This document shows positions 1 to 21,600 of a stretch of DNA of 64,000 bases, piece by piece. The notes below the pieces were generated by a model, which had not been told where the DNA came from, made no database searches, and saw nothing but the letters and a program-made list of their open reading frames with translations. The position numbers and the translations under genes are program-made. Position 1 is the stretch's first letter. Each line of letters starts with the position of its first letter. Source of the DNA: Phoronis australis (Eukaryota; Phoronida; Phoronidae); assembly GCA_002633005.1 (NCBI GenBank), contig NMRA01000094.1:304652-368651 (forward strand). Direction: 5' to 3'.

Positions 1-89
1 ACAGGGCCTGGGTGCTAATCAATTATAGTTCGAACAAAGAAAAAGATCACAGAAAAGGTCTGTGAACAGCTGTCAGAAAAATAAGTACA

Positions 90-1620
90 CTGGAAGAAAA
101 ATTAATCAAACTCACGAAAGAGAACAAAAAACTTCGAAAGCGAAATGAAAGAATTACAAAAGCAAACCAGCAGTCAACCAAACAAAGTACATTATCAAAT
201 GAACAGGGCAAATGGCACACCAAAATCAAAGTCAAATGCAGATATACGCGAACTCGGGCTTACACCTAAAAAGGTTCCTAAACGCATTAAAAAAGCTGGT
301 TATGGCAAACGCTATGAATGCTGAGATCAAATTGTCAAAACAGAAAAACACAACGCAAAAGAAAAGGCGAGTGATCGCAAATGTCGTCAGCGGGAGCTTT
401 ATAAGAAAATACAGATGCATTGAAATGATGAGCAAGGAATCGGACATGGTCCGCTGTGTATTGAAATGTTGAGCAAGGAATCAGGCATGGTCCGCAGTGT
501 ATTGAAATGATGAGCAAGGAATCGGGCATGGTCCACAGTGTATTGAAAAGTGCTAGAACAAAAAGAACCATTGCTGTGTCCAGAAAGAGAAAATTTGCTG
601 AAAGTCGAGTATCGGACCAAGAAACGTTTAGTCAACTTGGAAAGAGATGACAACAGCGTGAATATACCTGGGAGGAATGACTGCAACAAAACAGAAATCG
701 AGACCAAAAGTGAAAAACACCAAACACGTGTATTAAATGATTGCTTGACCAACTTACATGAAAAGTTTACACCAGAAAATCCATACATTAAAATTTCCAA
801 AGCTGTCTTTTGCCACCTTCGTCCCAAATACATTTTAGCCTTCCCACTAAACTGAGAACTAGAAATAGAAATAGCTGTCTCTGTAGCAAACATCAAAATT
901 TCGCTATGAAGCTGAAATGTCTGCGGTCTCTTGGAATAGAAATTTCGCCAAATCGTGAAGCAGTGAGCAAGGTAACTGAAGACCAAATGAGGGAAATGGT
1001 AGAGTACGGAGCTTTGCAGGACAATACGTAGAATTTGAAGAATGGGTATGAGTAGAAGTAGACGGGAAAAAGAAAATGAAGGTAGTGAAAACAAGCATGG
1101 CACAAAACGAATTTAAAACCCAAATGCAGTACAAAGAATTCTTGCAACATGTTTCCAGTGTTAAAACTCAACACAAGGCTATCCGAGATCTACCACAAAA
1201 TGAAATGCTTGTACACATGGATTTCGCAGAAAATGTCACATGTAGCAACGCGGATGAAATACAAAGTGTTTACTCAGTGGAACAGTACAGCAGTCACCGT
1301 CCACCCTGTCGTATTCTATAGAAAGGAAGAACTGGAACAAACCATAACTCCATCGCTGTACACACAATCCTCAAGAAGCTTGTGCTAGAACTGAAAACCC
1401 TCTGCCCGAATTGAAAGTAATTCACTACTGGACAGACACTCCATCGTCCCAAGACAGAAACAAATCATAATCACACAGACGTCTTCAACGTAAAAGCCAG
1501 GTGGAATTACTTTGAAGCTGGCCATGGTAAGGGGCCCTGCGATGGCCTAGGTGGGGTTGCCAAACGCCAGACCTCAGGAGCTATTGCAATGTGGCGTGCG
1601 ACGTCACAAGGGGCAATTGA
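90..1620 (+). pseudogene. Decayed DDE-type transposase-like gene
   Basis: Conserved-looking protein blocks lie in one direction but in different frames, separated by stops, so the gene is broken. In order: a Lys/Glu-rich coiled-coil-like start (about 95-180); ELGLTPKKVPKRIKK near 249-293; HEKFTPENPYIKISKAVF near 757-813; a Cys-rich C-L-C-x-K-H block near 880-895; HMDFAENVTCS near 1216-1250; HYWTDTPSSQ near 1422-1455; WNYFEAGHGKGPCDGLGG near 1504-1557. The Asp of MDFAEN, the Asp of WTDTPS and the Glu of NYFEAG are spaced like a DDE/RNase-H-fold catalytic triad. I recall similar blocks in repetitive, transposon-derived proteins of fish and cnidarians but cannot name the superfamily. Codon integrity is lost, so it is inactive. 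Confidence 0.6.
419..545. repeat. 41-bp tandem repeat, 3 copies
   Basis: A unit with core TTGAAATGATGAGCAAGG starts at 420, 461 and 502, an exact 41-bp period with a few substitutions. It sits between the N-terminal and middle blocks of the decayed transposase and adds to its disruption. Confidence 0.85.
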
Positions 1621-2399
1621 AGTCAGGGAGGGAGTTAGTTGCTTAATTAGTTATGAGATGGAAATTTGGACAATTTTAATTAACGTACCTGACATCACAA
1701 AGACGATGTGACTCCTCAAGTATAAAGGTATAATCTTGAAATGGAGCCGCTGTTATTTTAAGTTGTGTCTGATGTTGATGATGAAATAAATTAAGTAAAA
1801 CGTGTAATGGCTTGTGGAGAGAGGAGTGAAGAAGACGTCTTTACTTGAACACTACTTTATTGCGGACTGACTAACTACTGTTCAACAACATGTTTTTGCA
1901 ATACACAAGACCACATGCATATGAGTCACATTTCATAGAACTGTTTGGCAAGACTTATATAATAAACCATTCTAACTAATCGTGCCATATAAGGCAAGTG
2001 TAGTTCCAGTACAAATCACAATACTATTACAAAACGTATAACTTTATTTTTGCATCTTTCTTAATCTGAAAATGTCCTGTTATGTGCTTATATGCAAAAC
2101 GAAGGCGCATGTCACCAATATAAAGCAAAAGCGAGTCCTGGAGCTATGCAAAAATGTACATTTTCATGGAGCTCAAGATCATGCGAGTAAACTGAGAATT
2201 CCATGTTCACGTATACACGATCTTGAGATCAAGCATTATTTCAAGTTCTAGCACATTAGACCGATGAGCGGAAATTTGTAAAACGAGGTCAAAACAGAAC
2301 GGAAGTGCATTTGCTTTGTTGTTTTCCGAGTCTGTCATGTTCACCACATTGCACATTGTCGAAGTTCTTTGCTACCTCATTGACCTATGAGTATTCAGA
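1621..2399. other. Gene-free stretch before ZC4H2
   Basis: About 780 bp of AT-rich sequence without a convincing ORF. It must contain the ZC4H2 promoter and 5' UTR because the initiator ATG is at 2400, but I see no TATA box or initiator I would defend. Confidence 0.4.
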
Positions 2400-12827
<10,428 letters not shown>

Positions 12828-13079
12828 CGAACCAGATCGTTTGATATTCAATACGACTGGTTCATTTAGCAAAGGAATGTATCTCTTATCTTTTCATTTT
12901 ATAAATGGACTAGATGTTAGAAAGTGTTTGTGCCATACTGTTTTCAAGTCACTAATGAAACTGTTTCTGATCTTGTAAATCCTCTGATTAGTTTGAAGCT
13001 TCAAGCTTGTTGTTGTTGTGGTCTTTTTAGATTATTTGTTGCTTAAGAGTTGATTACATGTCATAGATATTGAGAGGTT

Positions 13080-13311
13080 TGAGGAATGAATCTACATGTA
13101 GTATACTGTATAAGAGCAAAGTTGTGTCTCCATGAGTGCCTAATGCCTGATGCATTGTGGGTAACCAGTCAGTGAATGAACCTACACATACTATACAGCT
13201 TAAGAGCAAAGTTGTTTCTCCATGAGCCTCTGATGCATTGTGGGTAACCTGTGAATGAATCTACAAATAGTATACTGTTTATAAAGAGCAAAGTTGTGTC
13301 TCCATGAGCGC
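13080..13311. repeat. 78-bp tandem array, left part (3 copies)
   Basis: Units share GAATCTACA..., AGAGCAAAGTTGTGTCTCC and GATGCATTGTGGGTAACC. The array breaks off at 13311 and resumes at 15370, with a transposon between. Confidence 0.85.
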
Positions 13312-15369
13312 CTCGCTGGTCCCCTACGTGCCTAGCCAGCACGCAGGTATCATGCAGTGGCACGCGCTTTATCATTAATTGATATAACCTCAGCACTCAT
13401 TGGTTAGTTTTACAACACCGTGAAAAAGTAGCGGATTGTGAACGATTTTTATGCGCCCACATATTTATATGTGGGTGCATATTGCCGTCATCTCTGTCTG
13501 GGCGTCCGGCATCCGCATCTCCTAAACGCCTAGCAGGATCTTATTGAAATTTGGCAAGTATGTTGCTATGGGGTTGACGACAGAGGGCGACGAGTTTCGA
13601 ACAGACCCGAATACCGCTGTGCCCCCTGGTGGCAATTTTAGTTTTTAACGTTTGCCGATTTTCATGAAATTTGGCACAGAGGCATCTATTAATGAGGTGA
13701 CGCTATCCTTTCATTTTCGGATGGATTTGAGGTATTTTGCGCCACCTAGTGGCCATTTTTAATGGCGTCTATTCTTCCATCAACCAAACCGCTCAAAGGA
13801 TGATTGCGAAAATTGTCATGTATGTTCTTACTATGAAGTGGACGGCTGACGATGGTTTTCCGACGACTTCAACTACTGTGGCGCCTCCTAGTGGCAATTT
13901 TTTTTTGCGCCTATGGCTGTATCTCCTAAACCATTTGCAGGATCTTTACTAAATTTAGTAAGTGTATTTATATGATGTTAATAACGCAGGATGACGACTA
14001 TCAGACAGATCTGACTACTGGTGTGCCATCTAGTGGCAATTTTATTTTTTTACGTTTACCTCTCTATCTTCAAAGGTCTTCAATGTATTTTCATAAAATT
14101 TGGCATACAGGCATCTATTAATGAGGTGACGCCATCTCTATTTTCAGATGGATTCGACCTAGTTTGCGCCACCTAGTGGCCATTTTTACTGTTTTCGAGT
14201 CTGTTTTTTGGCGTCTACTCGTCTATCAACCAAACCGCTTTCAGGATAATTGTGAAAATTGGCATGTACATTTTAACTTTGAAGTGGACGGTTGACGATG
14301 ATTTTCCAACTTTGATTACTGTGGCACCTCCTCTTGGCAGTTTTTTTGTACTCATGGTTGTATTTCCTAAACCGTTTGCAGGATCTTTACTTGATTTAGC
14401 AAGTGTATTTATATGATGTTGACAACAAACAACAACAACTTTTGGATGGATCTGACCACTCGTGTGCCCCCTAGTGGCAATTTTAGATTTTTACGTTTAC
14501 TTTTGTATCTTCAAAGGTCCAAAACAGATTTTCATAAAATTTTGAATATAGGCATCTATTGAAGGGATGCCGCTTTGCTCCTGTTATTGGATGGAATCTA
14601 GGTATTTTGCGCCACCTAGTGGCCATTTTTACTGTTTTAAAATCCTGGTCAACCAAATCCTAGGGATGGTTTTGAAAATTGAAATGTTCTCAGTGTGAAG
14701 AGGACATTTGATGATGGCGACTGACTACTGTGGTGCCTCCTAGTGGTAGCTCTGTTTTGTTTTGCATCCATAGCTGTATTTGGATGAATTGTACGTTTTT
14801 GCGCCATCTAGTGGCCATTTTTATGATGCAAATAAATAACCCTAGAAGCACACCATTTGCGATGCATTCGTGGGCGCATTTCAACGCTCCACGTTGCTCT
14901 TGTTAGTCTTGTCATGCAAGTGGCGTCGCAGCAACTACTTCATTTCTGCAGTGATGTTTAATAGCCGCGTGCTTGAAGCACATACATGTACAATAAACAC
15001 ATATCTGGCCGATTTAACCGGTGTGTTATTCATACTGTATGAATACAGGACAGTATCGTAAACAAAAGTCATTGACAGTAGAAAAATGCATTCCGAAAAG
15101 GCGCAACAACAATTTCTAGGATTCACATTTCCTTAACATAAATTTTAAGCACCAATTTATCTGTACAACATACCCATTTACACTTCAGTCCGTCAGTCAT
15201 GCCAGCATAGACTATGATGCCAGTTTGTTAGCGTAAAGAGCTGCCTGTTGAGAATTCGACTAGCTGATCAGAAACGCCGGTGTAAAAAAAATTCCCGAGG
15301 AAAATTAAGTGATACCTGCGTGCTGGCTTGGCTACCGCCCCACCTATCGGCACGCAGGGAACCAGCGAG
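13312..15369. mobile_element. TIR transposon inserted in the 78-bp array
   Basis: The left end CTCGCTGGTCCCCTACGTGC with TAGCCAGCACGCAGGTATCA is mirrored at the right end (15311-15369). Flanks CATGAGCGC (13303-13311) and CATGAGAGC (15370-15378) are a 9-bp target duplication with one mismatch, and the host array continues in register. Nearly all of its interior is a nested family A element, so it is non-autonomous. The duplication size suggests a hAT-like class, unproven. Confidence 0.7.
13447..14904 (+). mobile_element. Family A element, copy A2 (nested)
   Basis: Complete: T-run plus ATGCGCCCACATATTTATAT palindrome, a core with at least ten CTAGTGGC-type units, inverse arm GTGGGCGCAT, hairpin CAACGCTCCACGTTG, terminus CTCTTGTT. 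It lies inside the 13312-15369 transposon. Confidence 0.75.
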
Positions 15370-15585
15370 CATGAGAGCCTGATATATTGTGGGTAACCAG
15401 TGAATGAATCTACACATAGTTACTGTTTACGAGCAAAGTGGTGTCTCCATGAGTGCCTGATGCATTGTGGGAAACCAGTGAATGAATCTACACACGGTAT
15501 ACTGTTTAAGAGCAAAGTTGTGTCTCCGCGAGTGCCTGATGCATTGTGGGTGACCATTGAATGAATCTACACACATGGTAAAAAC
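15370..15585. repeat. 78-bp tandem array, right part (3 copies)
   Basis: Continuation of the array at 13080-13311 with the same unit and orientation, resuming immediately after the transposon's target duplication. Confidence 0.85.
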
Positions 15586-15704
15586 AAGACAAAACAACCA
15601 TTGACAGAAATGTGACCAAGATCCAACCAGGCCTACAAGATATGTGATGTATTGAAAGACTATGCACAAGTTGGTCCTGCTTCTCTCGCTCCAAAAATAG
15701 TGGT

Positions 15705-16113
15705 TTCGGTTGTGACCTTGTCTTGGCAAGGGACTTGGCTCAGTTGTGACCTTGTCTTGGCCAAGGACTTGGCTCAATTGTCAGTTGTGACCTCGTCTTG
15801 GACTGGCACTTGACTGAGTCGTCCGTTGTGACCTCGTCTTGGCCAGTGACTTGGCTCCGTTGTCTGTTGTGAGCTCGTCTTGACCAGGGACTTGGCTCAG
15901 TTGTCCGTTGTGACCTCGTCTTGACCAGTGACTTGGCTCAGTTGTCCTTTGTGACCTCGTCTTGGCGAGTGACTTGGCTCAGTTGTCCGTTGTGACCTCT
16001 TCTTGACAGTGACTTGGCTCAGTTGTCTGTTGTTACCTCTTCTTGACCAGTGACTTGGCTCAGTTGTCCGTTGTGACCTCTTCTTTACCAGTGACTTGGC
16101 TCAGTTGTCCAAA
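15705..16113. repeat. 41-bp minisatellite, about 10 copies
   Basis: Units of TTGTGACCTCGTCTTG plus ACTTGGCTCAGTTGTC, with scattered substitutions and small indels. Confidence 0.9.
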
Positions 16114-18535
16114 CAATCGGGATCAGTTCATAAAAATTCATACATTGACTAACAACTCTTCACCAATCCATATTATGTCCATGTCAGCAGTGACACTTGA
16201 TTATAGCTCATCAAAAAGGCATTCAGAGAACACTTTTGGGCAGACACCACACAATCTCAAATGTGTTTATAAGAGCAATCGACAAAACGAAGTCCTGAAA
16301 ATCAAAAATCAGACTTTTGAGTTCAACTCGAGGTGTGATTTATTTTTTAATTCTTAAGCAGAATCTAAAAACCACCAAAAAGCCCATCTGTCAACTTCAC
16401 TATTTAGGTCTACATGTGACACTGTACGACAATATTCACTGATTATCTTGCTGGTGACCTGTGCTCAATTGAGTTCAGGCTGTCCTGAAATGTCATTCTG
16501 ATATTGCATTATAATTTTAGATGCACAAGTAGTTGGCGCTCAGTAGCGTGCGAGGAAAACACCAGTAGGATCCAAAATGGCTACTTGACTCTGACTTTAT
16601 TTATGCCCATATATTAATTTACATGAGGGCTATGATGCTTACATGAGGGCTATGATGCTGATCTTCTGTATTTTGGTAAAAATAGCCAATTGATTTGCTA
16701 TCAGGTGTCCAGTTCTGTCAGATTTTGAATGATGTTTGTGAGCCGCGTGTGTTTGTTCATCCATGATGTAATTTTAAAAGAAACAAAATGCTGAAAATTG
16801 CTTGAAAAAATGTTTTTAAATGTCACTACAAACCTGACTCAGAAATTTCAAGCACTTTTTCAGGTGATCACATAAAAGCAGGAAAATAATGTCATTGTTG
16901 AATGTGTTGTTGTATCGATGGAGATCAGGACAAGCTTGTGGTAATGGCATCAGGACAAGCTTGTGGTAATGGCGTTCATTGTAGGCGATACCTATGTCGA
17001 TGGTGGGCTCTCATTTTTATGTTTAACAGATTGCTCTTTGATCATGGCTATTTTTGTATTAGACACTGGGCAAAATAATTTAATTACAACATTTTACTGA
17101 AGTTGAGAAAATTCTCATCGAAATCGACAAAAATTTGAAGTGAATGTTTAAACATTTCATATGATTTAACATCATTTTCATGATGTGTTATCTAAGTAAA
17201 CACGATCGCAGTGATTGAACCATGTACTGCTCTCCTATTGGTCATTTTGATGACTGCTGCTCCCAGCGAAAAGCTGTTCATAGACATTGTCTCACAAGTC
17301 ACCATTTTGTTACATCATATATAAAGATGAGTTCAGTAACTTAACTTGTGGCAAGAATAATGTAGCCAAAGACACGCACTTTCACTGAAAAACAGCGATA
17401 TCTCGCGAGATCTTGCTTTTCTAATGCGACACTATGAGAAGTGTATCCAAGTAAGTATCAATGTCCACACGTCTGTCAATTCAGTTTGTGTTTGTCATAT
17501 CAATGTAAAATTTCTTTCTAGTCCAGTATGTATGTTGTGTTATTATGCCAGTTCAACTGATCATATTGTGTTGTTATGCCAAATCAAATAGTCATAGTTC
17601 AATGTGGTCTGAGAAAACACAGGCTCCATGCATTTATACAGGTTGCACTTGAAGCGTGTAAAACGGACCAAATATATGAACATCTTGGCTTTAACTATTT
17701 TATTTTTTAACAATCAACGTTTAACAAAAATCTACCACTTCAACACTTGGATAAATTAACAACCCAATGCACAACTGTTTATTACAAAGGAGTTTGAAAT
17801 GACGGTTGAATTTTAACAAAACGTTATCACAAAAAGCGTCGAGGTGCACGTGTTGCCAGCTGTGCAAAATAATAACGGACATTTCAGATCACTTTATTGT
17901 TCCAAACACGCCATGTTTGGATTTTACTGCAAAACATATTAACTCACAAAACCAAGAGATGTGTACCGAACAAAGACAACTTTTTACAATTAATATATTA
18001 AGTATCTAGTTTATACATTACAGGAAACTGAAACAGAAACGTAATTATATAACAAGACACTAGTACACACCAAACTACTACCATGTGAGCCTTGGTATGA
18101 GACAGCACTCTGGGAGGGGGACATCAACCTACTACCATGTAAGCCTCGGTACGAGACACCACTCTATTCTATGGGGGAACATCGACTAAGTACTAGCCCA
18201 ACCAATGAAACTAGTCAGCTGATGACATGCTTACTTCCCAACAGTGTGTCACTGGCAATTTAAATCACAGAAACGTGGATTTATATGACCATTAGAAATC
18301 ACCTAGAGCGAATTGAGGTTACGTTGCAAAGAATTAAAATTTAAACGTCTCACCAGAGCCAATATGTTTCCATCATTAGCAGAAAGATTGATCCACAAGT
18401 CAAAACTTTAGTCACCTCAACACACATCGTAATGAGCCATTTCATGTAAAGTAATTATTTAACAAAATGTTTCAATCCACTGCACACAACTAAAACATCT
18501 GAATGTTCAGGGTTGTTTACTTCCAAGAAGCCTGC

Positions 18536-18616
18536 CTAGCAACCATCACTGTCTTCCTCTAATGTCTGCTTACTTTCATCATACAGGCTTTTGGCATACA
18601 GAATCTGTTGAACGAC
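18536..18616 (-). CDS. VPS13D: VPS13D exon 29 (stop)
   Basis: 27 codons in phase 0 after acceptor gttgcag. Encodes VVQQILYAKSLYDESKQ and an acidic end EEDSDGC, then TAG. YAKSLY matches the extreme C-terminus of vertebrate VPS13D. Confidence 0.93.
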   Translation of the reverse strand, partial: VVQQILYAKSLYDESKQTLEEDSDGC

Positions 18617-21600
18617 CTGCAACACACAATTTACAAACTCTGTTAGTCAACTAAACTGTAAAACACTAAAACAAAATGTAAGAACAGAATCAACAATGAC
18701 AACAAAATATAGTCTTAAACTGGAACTTGCATGCTAATTCCTTATCTCTACGATTACTTGGTCAAACTATTAGAAACGCAACAAATAGCGACGATGCGAA
18801 TATGAAGAAGCTTGAAAATTGCCATATGATTCTAAGAAGAAGTTTTGTGGTGAAAATAATTCGCCACAAATCACTGAACTGTGTCCAGTAAGTATCGTGA
18901 CATGGTGCCGGGGAATAACACTGCATGATGCGGGCTACGTGAGCCTGCGAGGTACGTCATTAATGCAAAGGTCATCAATTTGCATATTTTTTGTTTTCAC
19001 ATGTACAAGATGTCATTACTGTACTTCAGTGTAGATTGTTAAAATAACATTGCCATTTAATTAGTTCCTGCTATACATTAGCACAGTTAAGAGCATGCAA
19101 ATACATCTTTAACATGGGACAGACTGACTTTCATGGTGTGTTCTTGTTTTAAAAGGCCACCAAACTACTAATAATCACCAGTATTCATACCTGTTGTGCC
19201 ATCTGTAGTGAATCGCACCTAATCTGTGGTTTTCGGCGCTTTTCTTCTGATTGCACGTCCTGCTTGATCAATAACTCAATGTAGTACCGTACATCTGAAA
19301 CAAACATGTCTGATTAAAGTGCCTTTAAATCTAAAGAATGCACTTGAAAGTTAACATAAATGAACAAAAAAGTATTGGTGTAGTAGAGAGAACGACACCA
19401 AAAACTCGTAAATAATGAAAATTGCCTCTTAAGTGGCACAGAATATGTGCGTTAACTAAAATGTGGGTCCAAACAAAAAAAATTCGCAAAGCAACAAATC
19501 TTGGTAGAAATTTCATCTTGCTAAGTGATGAAGAATACATAACGCTGTCAACGTACTGGCAGTGATACATATCTGAGTAAGTGAATACATACCTCTGTCA
19601 ATGTATCGGCACTGATACAGATCTGAGTAAGTGAATACATACCTCCATCAATGTATCTGCAGTGATACAGATCTGAGTAAGTGAATACATACCTCCATCA
19701 ATGTATCTGCAGTGATACAGGTCTGAGTAAGTGAATACATACCTCCATCAATGTATCTGCAGTGATACAGGTCTGAGTAAGTGAATACATACCTCCATCA
19801 ATGTATCTGCAGTGATACAGGTCTGAGTAAGAGACACTAAGCATGATGTTCTCATTTGTTGGATTCCCCTCTCTCAGGAAGTACACCTGTTGGCTGGTGA
19901 TGAGTGCTCGCAGTGCACTCTCACGACCGTAACGCAGTTGTTCTATAGAGATGAACCTGTAAAGACAGAGTATTCTGGCTACAGTTTCACTGTGATTAGC
20001 CAACTACAGTAATTTTTGAAGCCAACACCATTTAAGCAACAACCATCGTGATAGAATTACGAAATCAATCTGAACCTTTTATGAGTATTTGTACATCTGA
20101 ATCTATTAAAACCATGACAGTTTTGAGACATCCAGTTCATGTAGCAACATACAGAACAAGAACAATGCAGAGCGTTGAAATGCGGCAACGAATGCACCTC
20201 AAATAGTATTGCTTCCAGGGGTGTTTATTTGTATTATAAAAATGGCCACTAGATGGCGCAGAATATATTGAAAACATCCAAAAATGAGAATGTGTATTAT
20301 ATCCAAACTATTTGCTAAAGTTCATGAAAATCCATCAATGAAAGAACTCCATAGATACAAGGGCAAACAAAAGACTGCCACTAGGAATCACAGCGATGGT
20401 TGAATGTGTACATTTGATGTCAAGTTGACAGGAATACAATTATTGCAAAACTTCAAAAACATCTTGTAAGGGGTTTAGAAAATACAGCCGTAGATGCGAA
20501 AAAAATGTCACAGTAGTTGGACTCCTTTGAAAATCAATAGCAGTCCTGCTCTTGTTAGTAGGATCACGTCTGCCAATTTTCATAATGATCATGTGCGCAG
20601 TTTGGTCTATACAGAAGCAGATGACAAAAAAACAGACTAAATATAACTAAAATGGCCACTAGTCGAATATGTAGGAAAGATGCTGCCACCTTCATAATAG
20701 AAACATGTTTGCCGAACTTCATGGAAAACCATCAAGGATCTCTAAAGTTACAGATGGCGAACAGGAAAAAATAAGAATTGCCACAAGGGAGCACAGCTGT
20801 CGCCATAATCTGTTGCCATCTCCATAGGAATACATCTGCTCGATTTCACAAAGACCTTGCAAAGGGTAAAGGAGATACAGCCATAGACGGAAAAAATAAA
20901 ATTGCCACTAGGGGGCACAACAGTATTCGTATCGTCCCATGATGTCGTTGTCCGTTGTCAACTTCATATAAATACACTTGCCATATTTAATAAAGGGTTA
21001 GGGAGATACAGCCAGATGCAAAACAAACCGCCACTAGGAGGCGCCAAGGTAGTCCAAGTCATCCGAAAATCATCATCAGCCATCCGCTTCACAGTAGAAA
21101 CAAATGCCAACTTAACAAAATCATCCTTGGAGTTAAGAAGATATACCGCAGACACAAAAAATGCCACTAGCGTTCGCCACAGTAGTTGAAACTGTCCAAA
21201 AATCAGTGCCAGCCACAGTGTTCTCCTCAGAAATGCATATGCCAATTCTCATAATGATCCTTTGAGAAATTTGGCAGATACAAAGGCGAATGTAAAAAAC
21301 GTTCTCAAATTTTTTTTAAATTGCCACCAGGTGGCGCAGAATCCACCAAATATGTCTAAAAAGAGAAACCTTTTTGCCAAATTTCATACAAATCCATCAA
21401 GGAACTACGAAGATACAGAGGTAAAAGTAAAACTAAAATTGCCACTAGGGGACAGAGCAGTAGTTGAATCGGTCCGAAACTCTGGTTGTTTGATGTCAGC
21501 TTTATAGAAATATATCTGTAAAATCTCATTATCCTTCAAAAGGCTAAGGAGATTCGGCTATATGCAAAAAAATTGCCACTAGGGGGTGACACAGAGGCTG

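Larger units (their letters stand above)
12828..18535. other. Convergent intergenic spacer between ZC4H2 and VPS13D
   Basis: About 5.7 kb between two stop codons facing each other, so it holds both 3' UTRs. I could not fix a polyadenylation signal for ZC4H2; for VPS13D, AATAAA-type hexamers occur on the - strand near 17891 and 17779. Otherwise the spacer is an interrupted 78-bp array, nested transposons and a 41-bp array. Nothing recognisable in 16400-17700. Confidence 0.6.
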
